Below are positions 23,757 to 36,567 of a DNA stretch of 64,000 nucleotides, piece by piece. Position 1 is the stretch's first letter; each line of letters opens with the position of its first letter. Both the position numbers and the translations under genes were made by a program. The DNA lies in assembly GCA_015832175.1 (NCBI GenBank), contig WJXW01000013.1, positions 868,001-932,000 of the forward strand, written 5' to 3'. The notes under the pieces were generated by a model that was not told where the DNA came from, searched no databases, and worked only from the letters and a program-made list of their open reading frames with translations. Origin of the DNA: Paraphaeosphaeria minitans. Taxonomy: Eukaryota > Ascomycota > Dothideomycetes > Pleosporales > Didymosphaeriaceae.

Positions 23757-26030
23757 AGATCTTTATTATAGGTATAAATAAGTATATTATCTAGATATAT
23801 AATATATATGTAATCTAGGTGTAGTGCTAGTGCCTTATTAATATATACCTAGAAGCTTATAGGGGTATTAGTTAAGCTAAATAGTATTACTAGGTATTTA
23901 AAGTAGCTATAGTAAGTTTAGAATATAGTTTTTTACTTATCTCTTACCTAGATCTAAATTCCATAGTAGGCGTTGCAAAAATTAAGGGTTATATAGTAGT
24001 ATACGCCTAATAGGTGGTTAAGCGTCTTTCTAACTAAGGGTAGTAAAGAATAATACTTAATAGTAATTACGTTAAAGCCCTAATAATCTACGTAAAGCTA
24101 TAGTATACTATTCTTCTTAGAGGTAAATAGAATTAGTGCTCTAGCTAGGCTAGTACTATACCTAATCTATCCCTTTTTTAAAGTATTTTCTAGATACTCC
24201 TAAAGTACCTTAAGTTCCCACTCTAAGAGATTATAGAGTAGTCTATAAGGAGGTTCCTTTCCCTCTATAATAAGAATAGCATAATTAGATTCCTTAGGAT
24301 TTAGTAGAGTAGACGCTTCTTTTTTATTAAATACGTTACTATATTCGCGTAATATATTAGAAATATATAGTACCTACGCTATACGCGTTTTATTAATACG
24401 CACTAGATACTCTAAGCTTACACTAGTTATTTATAAAACCTGTAAAAGAAATAAATCTAAGCTAGTATACTCTATACTATCTTTAAAATCTCTTATAGTA
24501 ATAAGCTATATTAAAGCTATAGTATAGCCTTAGCGCTATATTTATAAGCTATAATTAACGTAGATATTACCTTTTTATAGAAAGGGGTTACTAAGTAGAA
24601 AGGTGATCCCTTTCTTATTAACGCTATAGATAGTGGTTTTTGTCCTACGCTCTACCCCTATATTATCTATAATACGCACCTAGAGTGTATTGGCGGCGTA
24701 GGTACTCTACCTTTAGGCCCTAATCTATTCTAGTTTAGGGAGCTTAGCCCCTTTAATAGGCTTTAAGTTTTTTTTTAAAGCAATAATTTAGCTAATTAGG
24801 CTAATATTAGCCTATAGGTTAAAACTTATTTAGAGTTTCTTCTCTAAGCCTATATTTATAGCTGCGCTACACGTGCGCTTTATACCTAATAAGATATAAA
24901 TTAGTAGGCGCCTTACTATACTTAGATTATAAGTAAGGCTTAGCCTTTTCCTGTATAGTTTACTTATATAGGAATCTAATTTAAATTACCACCTCTATAT
25001 TTATTACTATAGTAGCTAGTTTTATAGCACTTATAGTAGGTAACACTTTCTTTATCCTAGGTCTTACTATTACCTTTTAATATTTAGTAGTTTAGCGTAG
25101 TATTTTTAGATTTCTTTAATATATAATATAGGCTTAAGTCCTATATTATAGGTGCACAGCGTAGGTTTCGCTTAAGCGTAGACCCTAAAGTGATAAGGTC
25201 TTCCCTAGTTATAGGCACCTAATAGTAGTTAGTAATAGCCTTCTATAGCTTAAGTTTAAGCTTAGAGAAAAGGTGCTATACCTTTTACTCTTTAGTATAA
25301 GGTGTAAGTTAATTTTTAAAAATATTAAAATAGGTTATAAAAAAGTAAATAGTTTAGTCGTTTTACTATATTACCTAAGTATACGCTATAGCTACTTCTA
25401 GACTGCGATTTACTAGATCTAAAAGTAAGTTAAGTATATACTACTTAAAGTACTTCTAGGTAGGTGTTTCTCTCTTAACTTTAAAGGTGCGCTTATAGTA
25501 TGTATACTATAGTTTTTTTAGGTTGCCTATAAGGTACTATATTGCCTAGATAACCTTATTTCTATTCTACACAAATTTTTGTAGTAAAAGGCGAAAGGCT
25601 ACTTTATAGGAATAGAAGAATTTATAATATTTTTTAAAGTTCTTACCTTTATATTCAATAGGGTCCTTAGGTTAAAGCGTATACTTAATATATATTACTA
25701 TATACGCTATAGGCGCGTCCTACTTCTATATATTAGTAAATAGGATTTTAATATTCTTAGTAGTAGCTACTACACTAGGGGTTTAGCTTATACCTTTAAG
25801 TTAAGAGATTTTATTTTCTAAAGTATAAAATTAATATATAGCGTAAAGCTTATTACACTTCTTTTTAGTAACTAGAATACGCTGCTTAAGTGTTAAAGGT
25901 AGGCTTAAGTTATGTATTACTAGCTCTTGTCTTATATACTAGGTAAGAGGGTCTTTGCTGTCTTTAGGGGCTTTAGGTAAAGTCTACCCTGTACTAGTAG
26001 CTTATATAACTCTAGAAGCTATTTTTAGAC
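23757..26030 (-). pseudogene. Gypsy-A copy 3: gag, protease and partial RT
   Basis: From right to left on the minus strand: gag about 24960-26030 with the zinc-knuckle area near 25000-25050; protease-like about 24400-24800; RT from about 24340 to the YLDN box at 23786-23797. It has the same stop pattern as the copies at 2737 and 38881. The gag site homologous to 3066-3377 lies near 25920-25940 and is uninterrupted. Confidence 0.75.
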
Positions 26031-26052
26031 TGTTGTAGATAAAGTATTATTA

Positions 26053-26266
26053 TGTAAGGTCTAGTTATAGGTAATAGTACATACTTTACACTAGAAAGGA
26101 TAGTAAAAGGATAACATAGTAGTATTAATAGAATAATACTTATCTTATATAGAGTTAGGGCGTAGTGTAGGCTTTACATAGCTAGCTCGCTTAGCGTATA
26201 GGCCCTCTATAAGTCCTTGGCGCTGGATACCACAACACCACAATAATATCGTGATCTACCTGTTAC
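26053..26266 (-). repeat. Gypsy-A copy 3, 5' LTR
   Basis: 214 bp. The plus strand reads TGTAAGGTC...CCTGTTACA, the inverse of the LTR at 2737. It is one of the least mutated copies and shows the true termini TGTAACAG and CCTTACA. It inserted in or abuts gypsy-D RT. Confidence 0.85.
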
Positions 26267-28720
26267 AATATTACAGAATTACAAGATTAACTATTTTAAG
26301 CTAAGATATTTATAATAATGGACCTAAGAGATAGTTACCACCTTATATAAATTAAGAAAGGTCAAGAATAGAAAATAGCATTTTAATCACGCTATAAACT
26401 ATTTAAATACAAGATTATGCCTTTTAGACTTATAAACGCACTAGTAGCTTTTATAGCAATTATTAATAATATACTCTGTAAACATCTAGACATATTTATT
26501 ATCGCGTATATAGACGATATCCTCGTCTTTTCTAAAAATAAATCTAACCACACTAAGTATATATATATAGTATTAGAAGCACTACATAAACCATACCTTT
26601 GTATTAAACTTAAGAAATATAAGTTTAATATTAAATAACTCGAATTCCTAGGACACATTGTTACTATAGAAGGAATTAAGATAGCACTAAGTACAATTAA
26701 AAATATATTAACAACTAGCTAATACTAAAGACAGCTAAGAATATCTAAGAATTCTTAGGATTTTATAGATTTAAGTAACAATTTATCTAAGATTATATAA
26801 AGGTTATAATACCTTTAATAAATCTTACAAAAAAGGACGTACCCTTTAAATACATAAATAAGTATAAAATGTTATTCTAACTCCTTAAGACAGTATGCAT
26901 TATAAAATCTATTTTTATTTATTTTAGAAATAATAAACTACTACAATTTAATACAGACGCTAGCGATCTTACGCTAGGCGCCTACACTAAATAAAAACGT
27001 AATAGTAAATAGCACCTAATTGCCTATTACTTATGCAAATTTAATAACGCCAAAACACAATACAATGTATAAAATAAAGAACTCTACGCTATTATTAAAG
27101 CCTTAAAGCACTACAAGATTTATGCGCTTAGTTACTTAACGCTAGAAATCTACATAGGTTATAAGAACCTTCTAAGGTTCACTATAATAAAAGAACTTAC
27201 GCCACGACAATAAAGATAGTTATAAACTACTAGGCAGTATAAGTTTAAAATTATTTATATAGCTAGAAAAGAAAATAGTAGAGTAGACGCTCTTAGCTAA
27301 TAAAGTAATCTAGTAAAAGAAAAAGAAAAAATCTTCTCTACAATCCTTTACAAAACTAAAGATAGATCTCTAGAACTAATAGTAGAACTAAATTAACTTT
27401 TAGTAATTAACTAAGAAGTTCTAGAATATCTCCAGACTAAGATTATTTAATAATACTATAATAACCCTATATATAGACACCTAGGCATTACAAAAACAAT
27501 ACAATTTATCTAACAGAATTACACCTTTAAAGAAATTAAAGAAACTATAATAACCTATATCTACAAATATATAGAATATTAGAAAAACAAATATAGCATA
27601 CATCTTAAATATAGTAAGATGTAGGTAATTAGCATTCTAACAGCACTATAGGAAGACATTACTATGGATTTTGTTATAGGCATTCTAAAATCTAAGGACC
27701 TAGTAATAGGAATTAATTATAACACTATTCTAGTAGTAGTCTATTAACTAACTAAGTATATTAAATTAATTCCCTACACTAAAAGGATATTAGCGAAAGA
27801 ACTTGCATTCCTTATCCTAAATTAACTTATCTAATATTATAGAATACTAAAGATAATTATTAGTAATAGGGACAAGCTCTTTACTTTAAACTATTAGATA
27901 ACACTTATAGTATTAATTAGAATAAAGAGGACATTATTAACAGTATATTATCCGCAAATAGATAGATAAATAGAATATACAAATTAAATAGTTAAATCGT
28001 ACTTACGCATCTACTATAATAGCTAGAAGAATAACTAGACTTCCCTATTACCTATAGCATAGTTAGCCTTTAACAACAAAGTTTTAGTAGTATTAGGATA
28101 GACACTATTCTATGCGAACTATAGATAACATCTATATCTCTTTAATTAATAATTTCCTACAAACATTAAAGCAAAAGAAGCTATTAACCTAGTAGAAAAT
28201 ATAAAGAATATACACGAACAGCTCTAAGAAAACCTTAAGACAGCTTAATAACAATTAATTTCTTACTAAAACTAAAAACGTAAAACAGCATCTTAGCTAA
28301 AGAAAGGGGATAAAGCATATCTACCTACAAAGAATTTTTGTAGCTAAGAAAAGAAATATAAGAAACTAGATTATGTTAAGGTTAGACTATTTTACATTTC
28401 TAAATAAATATCACTAGTAAACTATAAATTAGAACTACTAGCTAATGCAAAAATACACCTAGTATTCTATGTATCCTTATTAGAACTAGTAGACCTAGAA
28501 ACGCTAATTAAAACTACCTTCTATTACTAAGCTTAGGAAGAAACTAAATTTAAAGTAGAATAAATCCTATAAGTACGTAATATGTACACAGACACTAAAA
28601 AGTACATTATTAAATAGAAAGAGTATCTACCTAGTAAAAATATATAGGAACCTAAAGAAAACCTATCTAACTATTAATAATACATAAATAACTTCTATAG
28701 TTAAATGCCGGAACTTATAA
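26267..28720 (+). pseudogene. Gypsy-D pol: RT-RNase H-integrase-chromodomain
   Basis: RT starts in the block before MDLRDSYHLI and includes an open 73-codon stretch (26417-26638) beginning MPFRLINALVAF, with an intact catalytic YIDD at 26507-26518. RNase H (about 26940-27300) keeps NTDASD, LGAYTK and KELYAIIKALKHY blocks. Integrase (about 27430-28150) shows a degraded HHCC finger, the core MDFVIG block at about 27664 with its first catalytic Asp, and NRDKLF. A chromodomain-like tail at about 28560-28690 ends with EPKENLSNYQ. Stops are mostly at family Trp, Arg and Gln positions, so pol is dead. It is better preserved than gypsy-A. Confidence 0.85.
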
Positions 28721-28738
28721 AAAGACAACTATAACGCA

Positions 28739-29160
28739 CCTAGGAATTACTACTAGTATAAAGGCTAGCCTATAAAATAGACTAGTTAATAACCTTAGCG
28801 ACTAATAGCGTGTTAGGATTTATTAACGTAGTAGCTTACACTAACTCCTCCTACGCCTTAAGCGCTTCTAACTTATCTATAGTATTTATACTATAATTAA
28901 ATAATTCTAATTCTTTCTAACGTAATTTCTTTTATTAATTATATAAGCGCGCTATCTTCTCTCGCACCTAATAGGCGTAAAGGAGAGCTACTTTAGCTAG
29001 CTCTTCCTTAATATAGAGCTTTGCCTCCTCTTTAGCCTCTAACTTTTCTAACCTCTCTATTTTAGCATCTATTTTTAAATAATCTAGTAAAGGGATCTTT
29101 TTAGGCTTACACTTCTAATTTCCCTATTTAACATAGTTAGTATACTAAGAGTGTAAAGAA
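28739..29160 (-). pseudogene. Antisense coiled-coil reading frame in gypsy-D 3' region
   Basis: The minus strand between chromodomain and 3' LTR carries one frame of about 135 codons ending at TAG 28739-28741 (TSSNS-stop). It contains KPKKIPLLDYLKIDAKIERL, then EKLEAKEEAKLYIKEELAKV, INTIDKLEALKA and LINPNTLLVAKVIN. The Leu/Glu/Lys spacing predicts a coiled coil. Its interrupting stops are all TAG/TAA, as Gln or Arg/Trp codons give after RIP. The sense strand here shows no known domain. I have seen similar antisense proteins predicted in fungal Gypsy elements, but the function is unknown. A natural start was not identified. Confidence 0.5.
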
Positions 29161-29315
29161 AAAAAAAGAATAAGTATATTTCTTCTTAACGTAGTATAAA
29201 TAGGTAACTATTATAAAAATGTAGTTTTTTTTAAGATAATTAGCTTAACTATAGCAATATTAAATAGAATAAGATAATAACTTTATAAGTAGTTAACTTA
29301 TAAGGATATTAAGCT

Positions 29316-29391
29316 TAGAGGGGGAGGATAATATTAGAATCTAGCTATACCTAAGTAGTAGGGCACGAGCTTATTATACTTCTAGACTACT
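29316..29391 (+). repeat. Gypsy-D polypurine tract and partial 3' LTR
   Basis: AGAGGGGGAGGA at 29317-29328 is a polypurine tract. LTR sequence starts at about 29329 (TAATATTAGAATC, TG mutated to TA) and is cut at 29391 by copia-C. The LTR start is inferred from position, because no second copy is available in the window. Confidence 0.6.
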
Positions 29392-29586
29392 TGTTGTGGT
29401 AAAAAGGGCTTAAACTATTATAGGATATTTAGGAGCAGAGTTGTAAAGAATACAAATAGCTGATTGTAGGAAAAGATGCCGAAAGGGCAGACTATATACA
29501 AAAGAAACGAGCCTCTTAGTAAGAATCCTGTGATATAAATTAGTAGATCTAGAAAGAATCACAGAAGTGAGTGTTTTACTTTAACA
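29392..29586 (-). repeat. Copia-C copy 2, 3' LTR
   Basis: 195 bp, TGTTGTGG...TTAACA, followed inside by the G-rich tract region as in copy 1. Confidence 0.88.
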
Positions 29587-31439
29587 CACCCCCTAGGTAA
29601 TTACTTAAAGCGGATTACCTATTTTAACAAGTAATCTTTAATTGTCTTAATCTTTCCTAAAGATCTTTAAAAAACTATCTAAAGGCTATTTAAAGATTAA
29701 AAAACTATTAAGAATTATTCTTCTAAATCTCCTTATTTTAAGAACAGCGATTCTATTACCTCTTATTTATTATAATAGTAAAACAATTACTATTTATCTT
29801 TTAAATCACAAATCCTATTATAAATTGTGTCTAGAATCTCTTCTTCTAGTAGGTTAGGAGCTTATAAGCGTAGCACAAAGGCCTAAAGTGTAAATACTTT
29901 TGTTCTACTGCTTTTTTCACTTACTTCCTATTAACTATAAAGTAATTTCCCCACTCTTACTAACTAGTAAGTATAATAAGTAGGCGCATTTTAATTAAGA
30001 AGGAGTAGTAGTGAAAGAAATAAGTAGTAAGGAAAAAGCATATTTAGCGCTTAATAATTAGATAGGTAGTATAGTATATAAGCCCTTTACTAGCGCTTAA
30101 TTTTCTCTTTTTAATCCTTTACTTTTAACACTTTAACTTCTTATCTAATTTAAGCCTACTAGTTTAAGCCTTTAAATCCTACTATTTTATAGTAAGTTCT
30201 TTTTTTCTAATTATTACCTTGCGCTCTTTTTATTATTTAGAGCTTTATTAACTCTTTTAGATATTTAATAACCTAGCTAAAGCACGTATAGTAAAGGCTG
30301 TAAAAGCTACTAAATAAAGCTTTTAATCTTTTTACTAAAATCCTTCTACTCCTCCTACTTTACTAGCTCCTCTTACTCTAGTTTTAGGCCCTTAGCGATT
30401 GCTTAGTGCTCTTAGATATGTAAGCTACTTAGGCTACTTAAAAAAAGCTCTAGTAAAAAAGAGTAATAGACACTACTATAATAACACTTTAAGCTTAAGT
30501 AGGCGCTACTATACCTACTTTACTTACTCTTACACTACTATATATAAAATTATCTTATTACTTTAGCTAATTTTACTAATTATTTCTATAGCTAGCTGCA
30601 TATTTAGACTCTAGCTATAGATTTTATTTACTATTAACTATTAAAGGGTACTAATATAAGTGTTTATTTTAAAATTCTTTTTAGGTTTAGCTAATACTTT
30701 TTATAAGAGAGGCTAATTACTAAGCTATGTAAAAAGATTAAAGTAGCTTTATAAACTTCTCTTTTTACTAGTAGTTAAAAGGAGTAAGCTTAGTATATAG
30801 CTACTATCTTACTCCCTCTTTTATAGCTAATCTTTAGTAGAGGATAAAGTAATCGCCCTTTTACCCTACGTATTAAAGAGTAGCGCAGTTATAGCTAATA
30901 TACTAATTAAAATAGCTAAATAAGTAGCCTATTAGCTCTAAAGTAGAATAGAGGCTAGGTAAGTGCTTTTGCTTTTACTAATTAAAAGAGGGGAGGCTAA
31001 AGTAAAGAATTACTTATTACTAATTAAAGGAGGGGAGGGTAGAGTAAGCTATTACTTACTGCTAATTAAAGGAGAGGTAGAAGAGGTAGATAGAATAAAG
31101 AATTACTTACTATAGAGAGGAGGAAAGAAAAAGAATAGGGAGAATCTCCTACTACTAATTATAGGGGAGATTCTTACACCCTTATAATTAAGTAGAGAAG
31201 GAAGAGGGTCTATAAGCTTATAAATAAGCTCCTTAATCTCCTTTTCTTCTAATTTCTATTTTCCCTCTAATCTTTTCTTTCTTTTCTTTTTCTTTTCTTG
31301 TTTTCTAGCTCTAAATTAATAATTCTAGGTAGTTAATAGATTAATTCTCTTCTTACTTACTTTTATTCTATAATTATTATGCTCACATTTTATAGATTTA
31401 ATAGCCTTTTAAATCTATTAAACTACTAATAAGTAAGAG
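29587..31439 (-). other. Copia-C copy 2, 3' region
   Basis: This non-domain 3' region equals 13213-15009, with an added repeat unit. It forms the left arm of a roughly 2-kb inverted repeat with 36763-38735. Confidence 0.65.
30976..31110 (-). repeat. Three 42-bp tandem units in copia-C copy 2
   Basis: Units start at 30976, 31018 and 31060 (TACTAATTAAA or TGCTAATTAAA), each with a purine-rich GGAGGGGAGG-type core. Copies 1 and 3 have two units (49730 and 49772 in copy 3). Unit number is thus a copy-specific marker. Confidence 0.8.
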
Positions 31440-34400
31440 CCTTTATAAGGCTATCTACTAGCATTTCGCTAGTTAGAAGATATTCCCCCCTAAATAATCC
31501 TTTTATATGCTCTTACTATAACTACATATTTTAAATATCTATATAGCGTAGTTAAGTAGTAATTCTTTCGTTCTTTCTAATTACTAAATAAATAGTTTAA
31601 AGATTGTTATAATAGACCTTCTATAAAGGTCCTAGATCTAGAGTAAGCTTAAGAAAGAATCTTTTAATTACTATAGCTTCTTTACTTATATGTTTAAGTG
31701 CTAGAAGCTCTGCTTCTATTATTAAAGTAGTAATTATATTCTGTTAAGCTACTTTCTATAGGATAGCTCCTCTAAATAATAGAATAATATATCTATAGGA
31801 AGATCGCTGTAATATTAGATTATTAGTAAAAGAGGCATCTCTATATATTAGTAGATTAGGTCTATTATAGCTACTAAAGACTATAGCCTACTATCTAGTT
31901 TAATAGAGGTAAAGGATTACATAGTTAATAGTAGCAAAGTATTCTTTACTTAGATTTGTTAAAAAGTGTAATAGCTTTAATACTATAAAGGCTATATCTA
32001 GGTGTAGTATAATTACTGTGTAAAGAGCTAATCCTATCTCTTCTTAAAAGAGCTTTATTTCTTAAGGAGTAGCTTCTCTTGTGCTTAGAACAAGATCTTC
32101 TACTAATAGAGGTATAGGAGGAAAGCTTTTAGAGTTTAAAAGGTTGAACTTTTTTGTAATCTTATTAATATAGGTATTAGAGACTAGAGAAATTAATCTT
32201 GCTTCTCTATCCCTAATTACTTAAACACCTAGGAACTACTCTACTAGTCCTTTTAATTTAATTTTGTATTTGTTTGTAATTTTCATTTAAAAATCTAGGG
32301 CTTCTTTCTTTTTACTTTTGTGATAGAGAAGAAGAATATTATTAATATAAAATAGAATAATAATACTTTAATTACTATTAAAGAAAGGGCATAGCTCTTC
32401 TAGCGAAGCTAAAAGTCTATAAGATTAAAGTAATTCTATAAATTCCTTATACTAAAAAAGTAGTAAATCTCTTAAGCTATATAAAGCTTAATTTAATCTT
32501 ATATACTTTCTTAGCTTTTTAAAACTATTAGGTAATTTATAAGTTACTGGCTTAGCGGCTATAATAAGAGTATTTAGAAACGCTCCTACTACATTAAATT
32601 ATAACATTTCTAGATTAAATTCTACTACTAGAGCTATAGCTAATTAAAAAGATCTTGCTGCTAGGGTAGTAGTATAGGTAGAGTAGAGAGTATTCTTTTT
32701 CTAAAGATCTCCTTTTATAATAATTTAAGCTTTGCACTTTTTTAAGTATTTATTTTAATTAAACTTATAGGTAAAGACTTACTTTAAAGGGAGTAGTTAC
32801 TCTAACACCTCTAATTATTTAATCTCTATTTAGGTACGTTTATTTTATAAAGTTAAGATCTCCTTGTAAGTAGTAAGGAGGAATAGCTTCCTATATAGAT
32901 AATTGTAAAGGTGTTTTTATAGAGTTAGCTCTAGTATAAGCTCGTCTCTATAAGTCTAAGCTGTATAAGACGCTCTAGGCGCTTTTCTAAGTATAGAAGT
33001 AAATACTATTATATTTAGTGTAATATATTTTTCTTACTTAGACTAGGCCTCTACTACTTTTAGTATAAATGTGTGCTCTAATATTATATTAAGATTACTT
33101 TAAAGATAATTAGTCATTAGTGTATAAGTACCTAGCTTCTACCTACCTTTTAGCGAATTATTCTAATTATTTTACTTTCTTAATCTTTATAATAGTAGAT
33201 AGCAATTTATTAGTTAGTTAATTTCTAGTGCTTTACTATAATTTCGCCTACTTATTCTACTTACTTCTAGATAGATCTACCTTTACCTTTAGTGCACTAG
33301 TAGGCTTTCTGCTTTATTTAGCGTAATTAAGTTATCTGCGCTAGATTAATTAGTAACCTAATTAGTTTCTACTAATAAATAGGGTATTAAATCCCTAGAT
33401 TCTAGCAGGCTAGCTCTCCTAGTAGTATTCTAGTAGCTACTAGATATCTCTTAATTACTTAATAGATCACCTCTAAGATTATCTAGCTCTAGTGTTTAAT
33501 TAGGGGTTATAAGTCCTATGCTTTCTTTCCTACTTAAGCAAATATTTAGCTACTAGCTAGCTAAGCCTATAGCTTACTTAGTAGTAAGTACTTTAGGTTC
33601 CTAATTACTTAGCTAGCCTACTTTGCTTTTAATTACCTAAAGGTTACCTATAGGTCTAGTAGTAGTTCTTGTATACTTATTTATTTTAGGAAGAATATTA
33701 AGCGTATCTTTATACACTTTTCCTAGATTATTTAGCTCTCTTTCTTAGAAGCTTTCTACTATTTATAACACTTCTATCTTTAGAATAGATTATTCTTCTA
33801 ATCCTTTATAGAATAAGGACTTATTAAACTTTACGTTTTATATAGTAATTACCTAATTAAGCTAGGGAATTTATATTTAGTAGATATTAGAAGCTTTATA
33901 GCTTACAAGGTGTTTAATATAGCCTCTAGGATTTACTTTAAATCCTCTTTTATTTTGCCTAGCTGTACGCTCCTAATCTAAATGGTAAGCTTAGTAGCTA
34001 TAGGCGTAGATAGTACTCTAGTTTAGACAAAGATTAGCTGTTCTATATTATGTTTTTACTAGTTTAAAATAATAAAAATATTATCTAAACTAAGTATCTA
34101 ACGTTTTATTAGGTGATTAATAGCCTAATACTAGGCTAGGAATTATTCCTTAGAGCTAGTATACCGCTTATATAATTTTAGGCTAGAGATTTAATAGTAG
34201 ATTTACGCTTATTTATATTTTAATTATTTTTATTATAAGCTCTTGGCCTGCTCTTTCTACAGCGCTATTAGGCTTATATATATAGGGCAGTGGTCTGCTA
34301 ATTATTATTCCTTCCTAATTAGCCTAAAATTTGTACTAGGATTTCTCTCTCTATAAAAGTGTTGCTATATTATCATTCTAGTAGATTTTTATAATTTAAA

Positions 34401-36555
34401 GCTTGTATTTTGTATTAATAAGAGCTAAGAAATCCTACTACACTCTTATTATCTTAGAAAGCGTCTTTGTTCTAAGATTAAAAACGTAACGTCTCTTACT
34501 AAAATCTTCTTTAATTAGTAAAACCTAGTTTTCTCTATTTTAAGCAGTACGCATATTAAATAGATTCTAGGATAATAAGTAAAATAGCCTAGGTAATTGT
34601 TCTCTAAGTCTCCTAGAGATTACTTAAGTTATATATATAGTAGTATAGTGCTTATAATCCTTTCTTAATATTCTAGTAATCTTTACACTTTAGGCTATAG
34701 TTACTAGAGCTTATAGGGCTCTACTTCCTATATGCCTTACTTAAAGGTGCTAGAGGTCCTTAGAATTTAATTTCTTAATATTAACTTAAAATAATCCTTT
34801 AGTAGTTACACTTATAATAATTAGATAAGAGCGGATTAGCTTATATTATAGGAAAGTAAAGTTATACTTGCATCTTAGGTCTACTAAAATAACACTTTAT
34901 TCTAGGCTTCTAATTCTAAGAGTGTAATCTAAACTAAGGTGCTAAATTTTTACTTTCTTTAAATAAGCTTCTAATATAATATTTATATAAAAGCCTTCTA
35001 CTACTTTTACTCTTTAGAGCAGTAGATCTTCTATAAATCTCCTATTTTTCCTATATAAAGCGTTCTTATTTAGTCTATTACTAATTCCTAAGATTAAGAG
35101 GCTTTGTGTACCTACCTCTATACTCTTATTAAATAATTAAAAGGTTTTAGGAATAAGTCTTTTATAATTATTAACTAGGTAAACTACTATAGCACTATCT
35201 AGTATTGTACATTCTAACAGAGAATAAGCGTTAGAATATAGAGTAGAGTAGACACCTAATGCTCTATTGTCTATAAGTAGATTAAATAGGTTTAGTAGAG
35301 TAGCAGCAATACTAGTAAGATACTTAATAGTCCTAGTAAAGGATTATTTATTATTCTATTCTACCTTTATAATTATATTATAAAGGTTTAACCACTTAGG
35401 CTGCTTAAGTTAATTAAGAATCTCTAATTTTTCTTTATTTGTAAGATTAAATAATAATATTCTATTCTAGGGTAATCTAGCTATTATAGTTTAAAGTCTT
35501 TAGCACTCTATTAGTTTTTACCTATAAGTATAGGGCTTATAGGGACAGTGTAGTTGTTTCTTTATCTAATAAGATAAACTAGAACTATTAGAGTTAATAG
35601 ATTGTTTTAATAATCTATTAAAAGTGGCAAATACCCTACTTATTTTATTAGAACTAGATTAGATTAAATACTCCTAGATAAGCGCTAAAGATACCTTCCC
35701 TAGATTATCTAGTGTAATCTAATTCTATTCTAGCGTCTTATTTTAAATTAGCTGTTAGTTTATTAATTAGGCCTAATCTAGTGCTATACGCGCGCTAATT
35801 ATATTTAGGAAATCTTAGGTAGTAAGTAGTCTACTAATTTTGCTAATTAAGTAGGTCTTTGCTTTTTAATAAAGGAGCTGCTACTCTTTAAACTAGGTCT
35901 TAGGACTTTATCTTACCTACTTAGCCTTCTTAAGATAAGCGCAGTATAAAGCTTAAATATTATTTTATATAGCTTCTTTATCTAGTGCAAGATCTTCCTT
36001 TAAGAGTTAAATTAGGGACTAAAGCGTAATATAGTGTATATTAACTAGAGTAATTATAGCAGGAGTAAGTAGATTAGGCGATACTATAGCGTTTACCTAA
36101 GTCTAGAGATTCTATATCTTAGTATAGTCTACTTACTAGTCTAAAACTACTGCTCTGTATTTTACTATTTATAAAGGAAAGCTCTTTTTATCTATTTTAT
36201 ACTTAGTAAGCTCTACTTTCTATAATTAAATACTTACTATAGAGGCTGTATCTATAATTAGTAATAGTTTCTATAGAAGTTAAAGTTATTCTAGCTTTAC
36301 GTAATTAATTACTAGAGCGTTAATCGCCTCTAGGTTAATTTAGTTTTAGATTCCTTTTAAGTTTACTTAGAATTAAAGCTAGGCAAACTAGTAGGGCTAG
36401 CTAGTATAATTAATAAGCTATACTTTTACTATTTTAACAATTTTTATAATTAGAAATAAGAGGGTTGTATTATAGAGAAGGTTCTAAATAGAGTGTTATA
36501 TAATAATTTAAGCGTTACTAAGTAGGTAGGAAGAATTATCCTATATTCTAAGCGC
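31440..36555 (-). pseudogene. Copia-C copy 2 gag-pol
   Basis: Same domain order as copy 1, shifted by about 16.4 kb: RNase H about 31440-31930, the YINN form of the RT active site near 32337-32348, integrase about 33850-34680, the protease active-site region near 35190, gag about 35370-36550. It is more mutated than copies 1 and 3, with more CpA/TpG lost and frequent TAG/TAA. Confidence 0.75.
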
Positions 36556-36567
36556 TAGGCTTATAAC

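Larger units (their letters stand above)
23757..26266 (-). mobile_element. Gypsy-A copy 3, inverted 5' half
   Basis: This is the 5' part of gypsy-A in minus orientation: LTR (26053-26266), gag, protease and the first part of RT. It stops just past the YLDN box, where copia-B copy 1 begins. The remaining RT, integrase, chromodomain and 3' LTR are not found to the left, where an oppositely oriented gypsy-A ends instead, so this half was separated by rearrangement. Confidence 0.85.
26267..29391 (+). mobile_element. Gypsy-D, 5'-truncated chromovirus
   Basis: This is a second Ty3/Gypsy family, distinct from gypsy-A, running from mid-RT through RNase H, integrase and chromodomain to a 3' region, polypurine tract and the first about 63 bp of the 3' LTR. 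The 5' LTR, gag and protease are missing. The left edge abuts the inverted gypsy-A LTR; the right edge is cut by copia-C copy 2. On the plus strand CpA is common while TpG is rare, unlike the other families here. Confidence 0.85.

Noticed and set aside
26392..26658. 88-codon minus-strand frame over gypsy-D RT
   Set aside because: It is a shadow of the plus-strand RT, which has the MPF and YIDD motifs.
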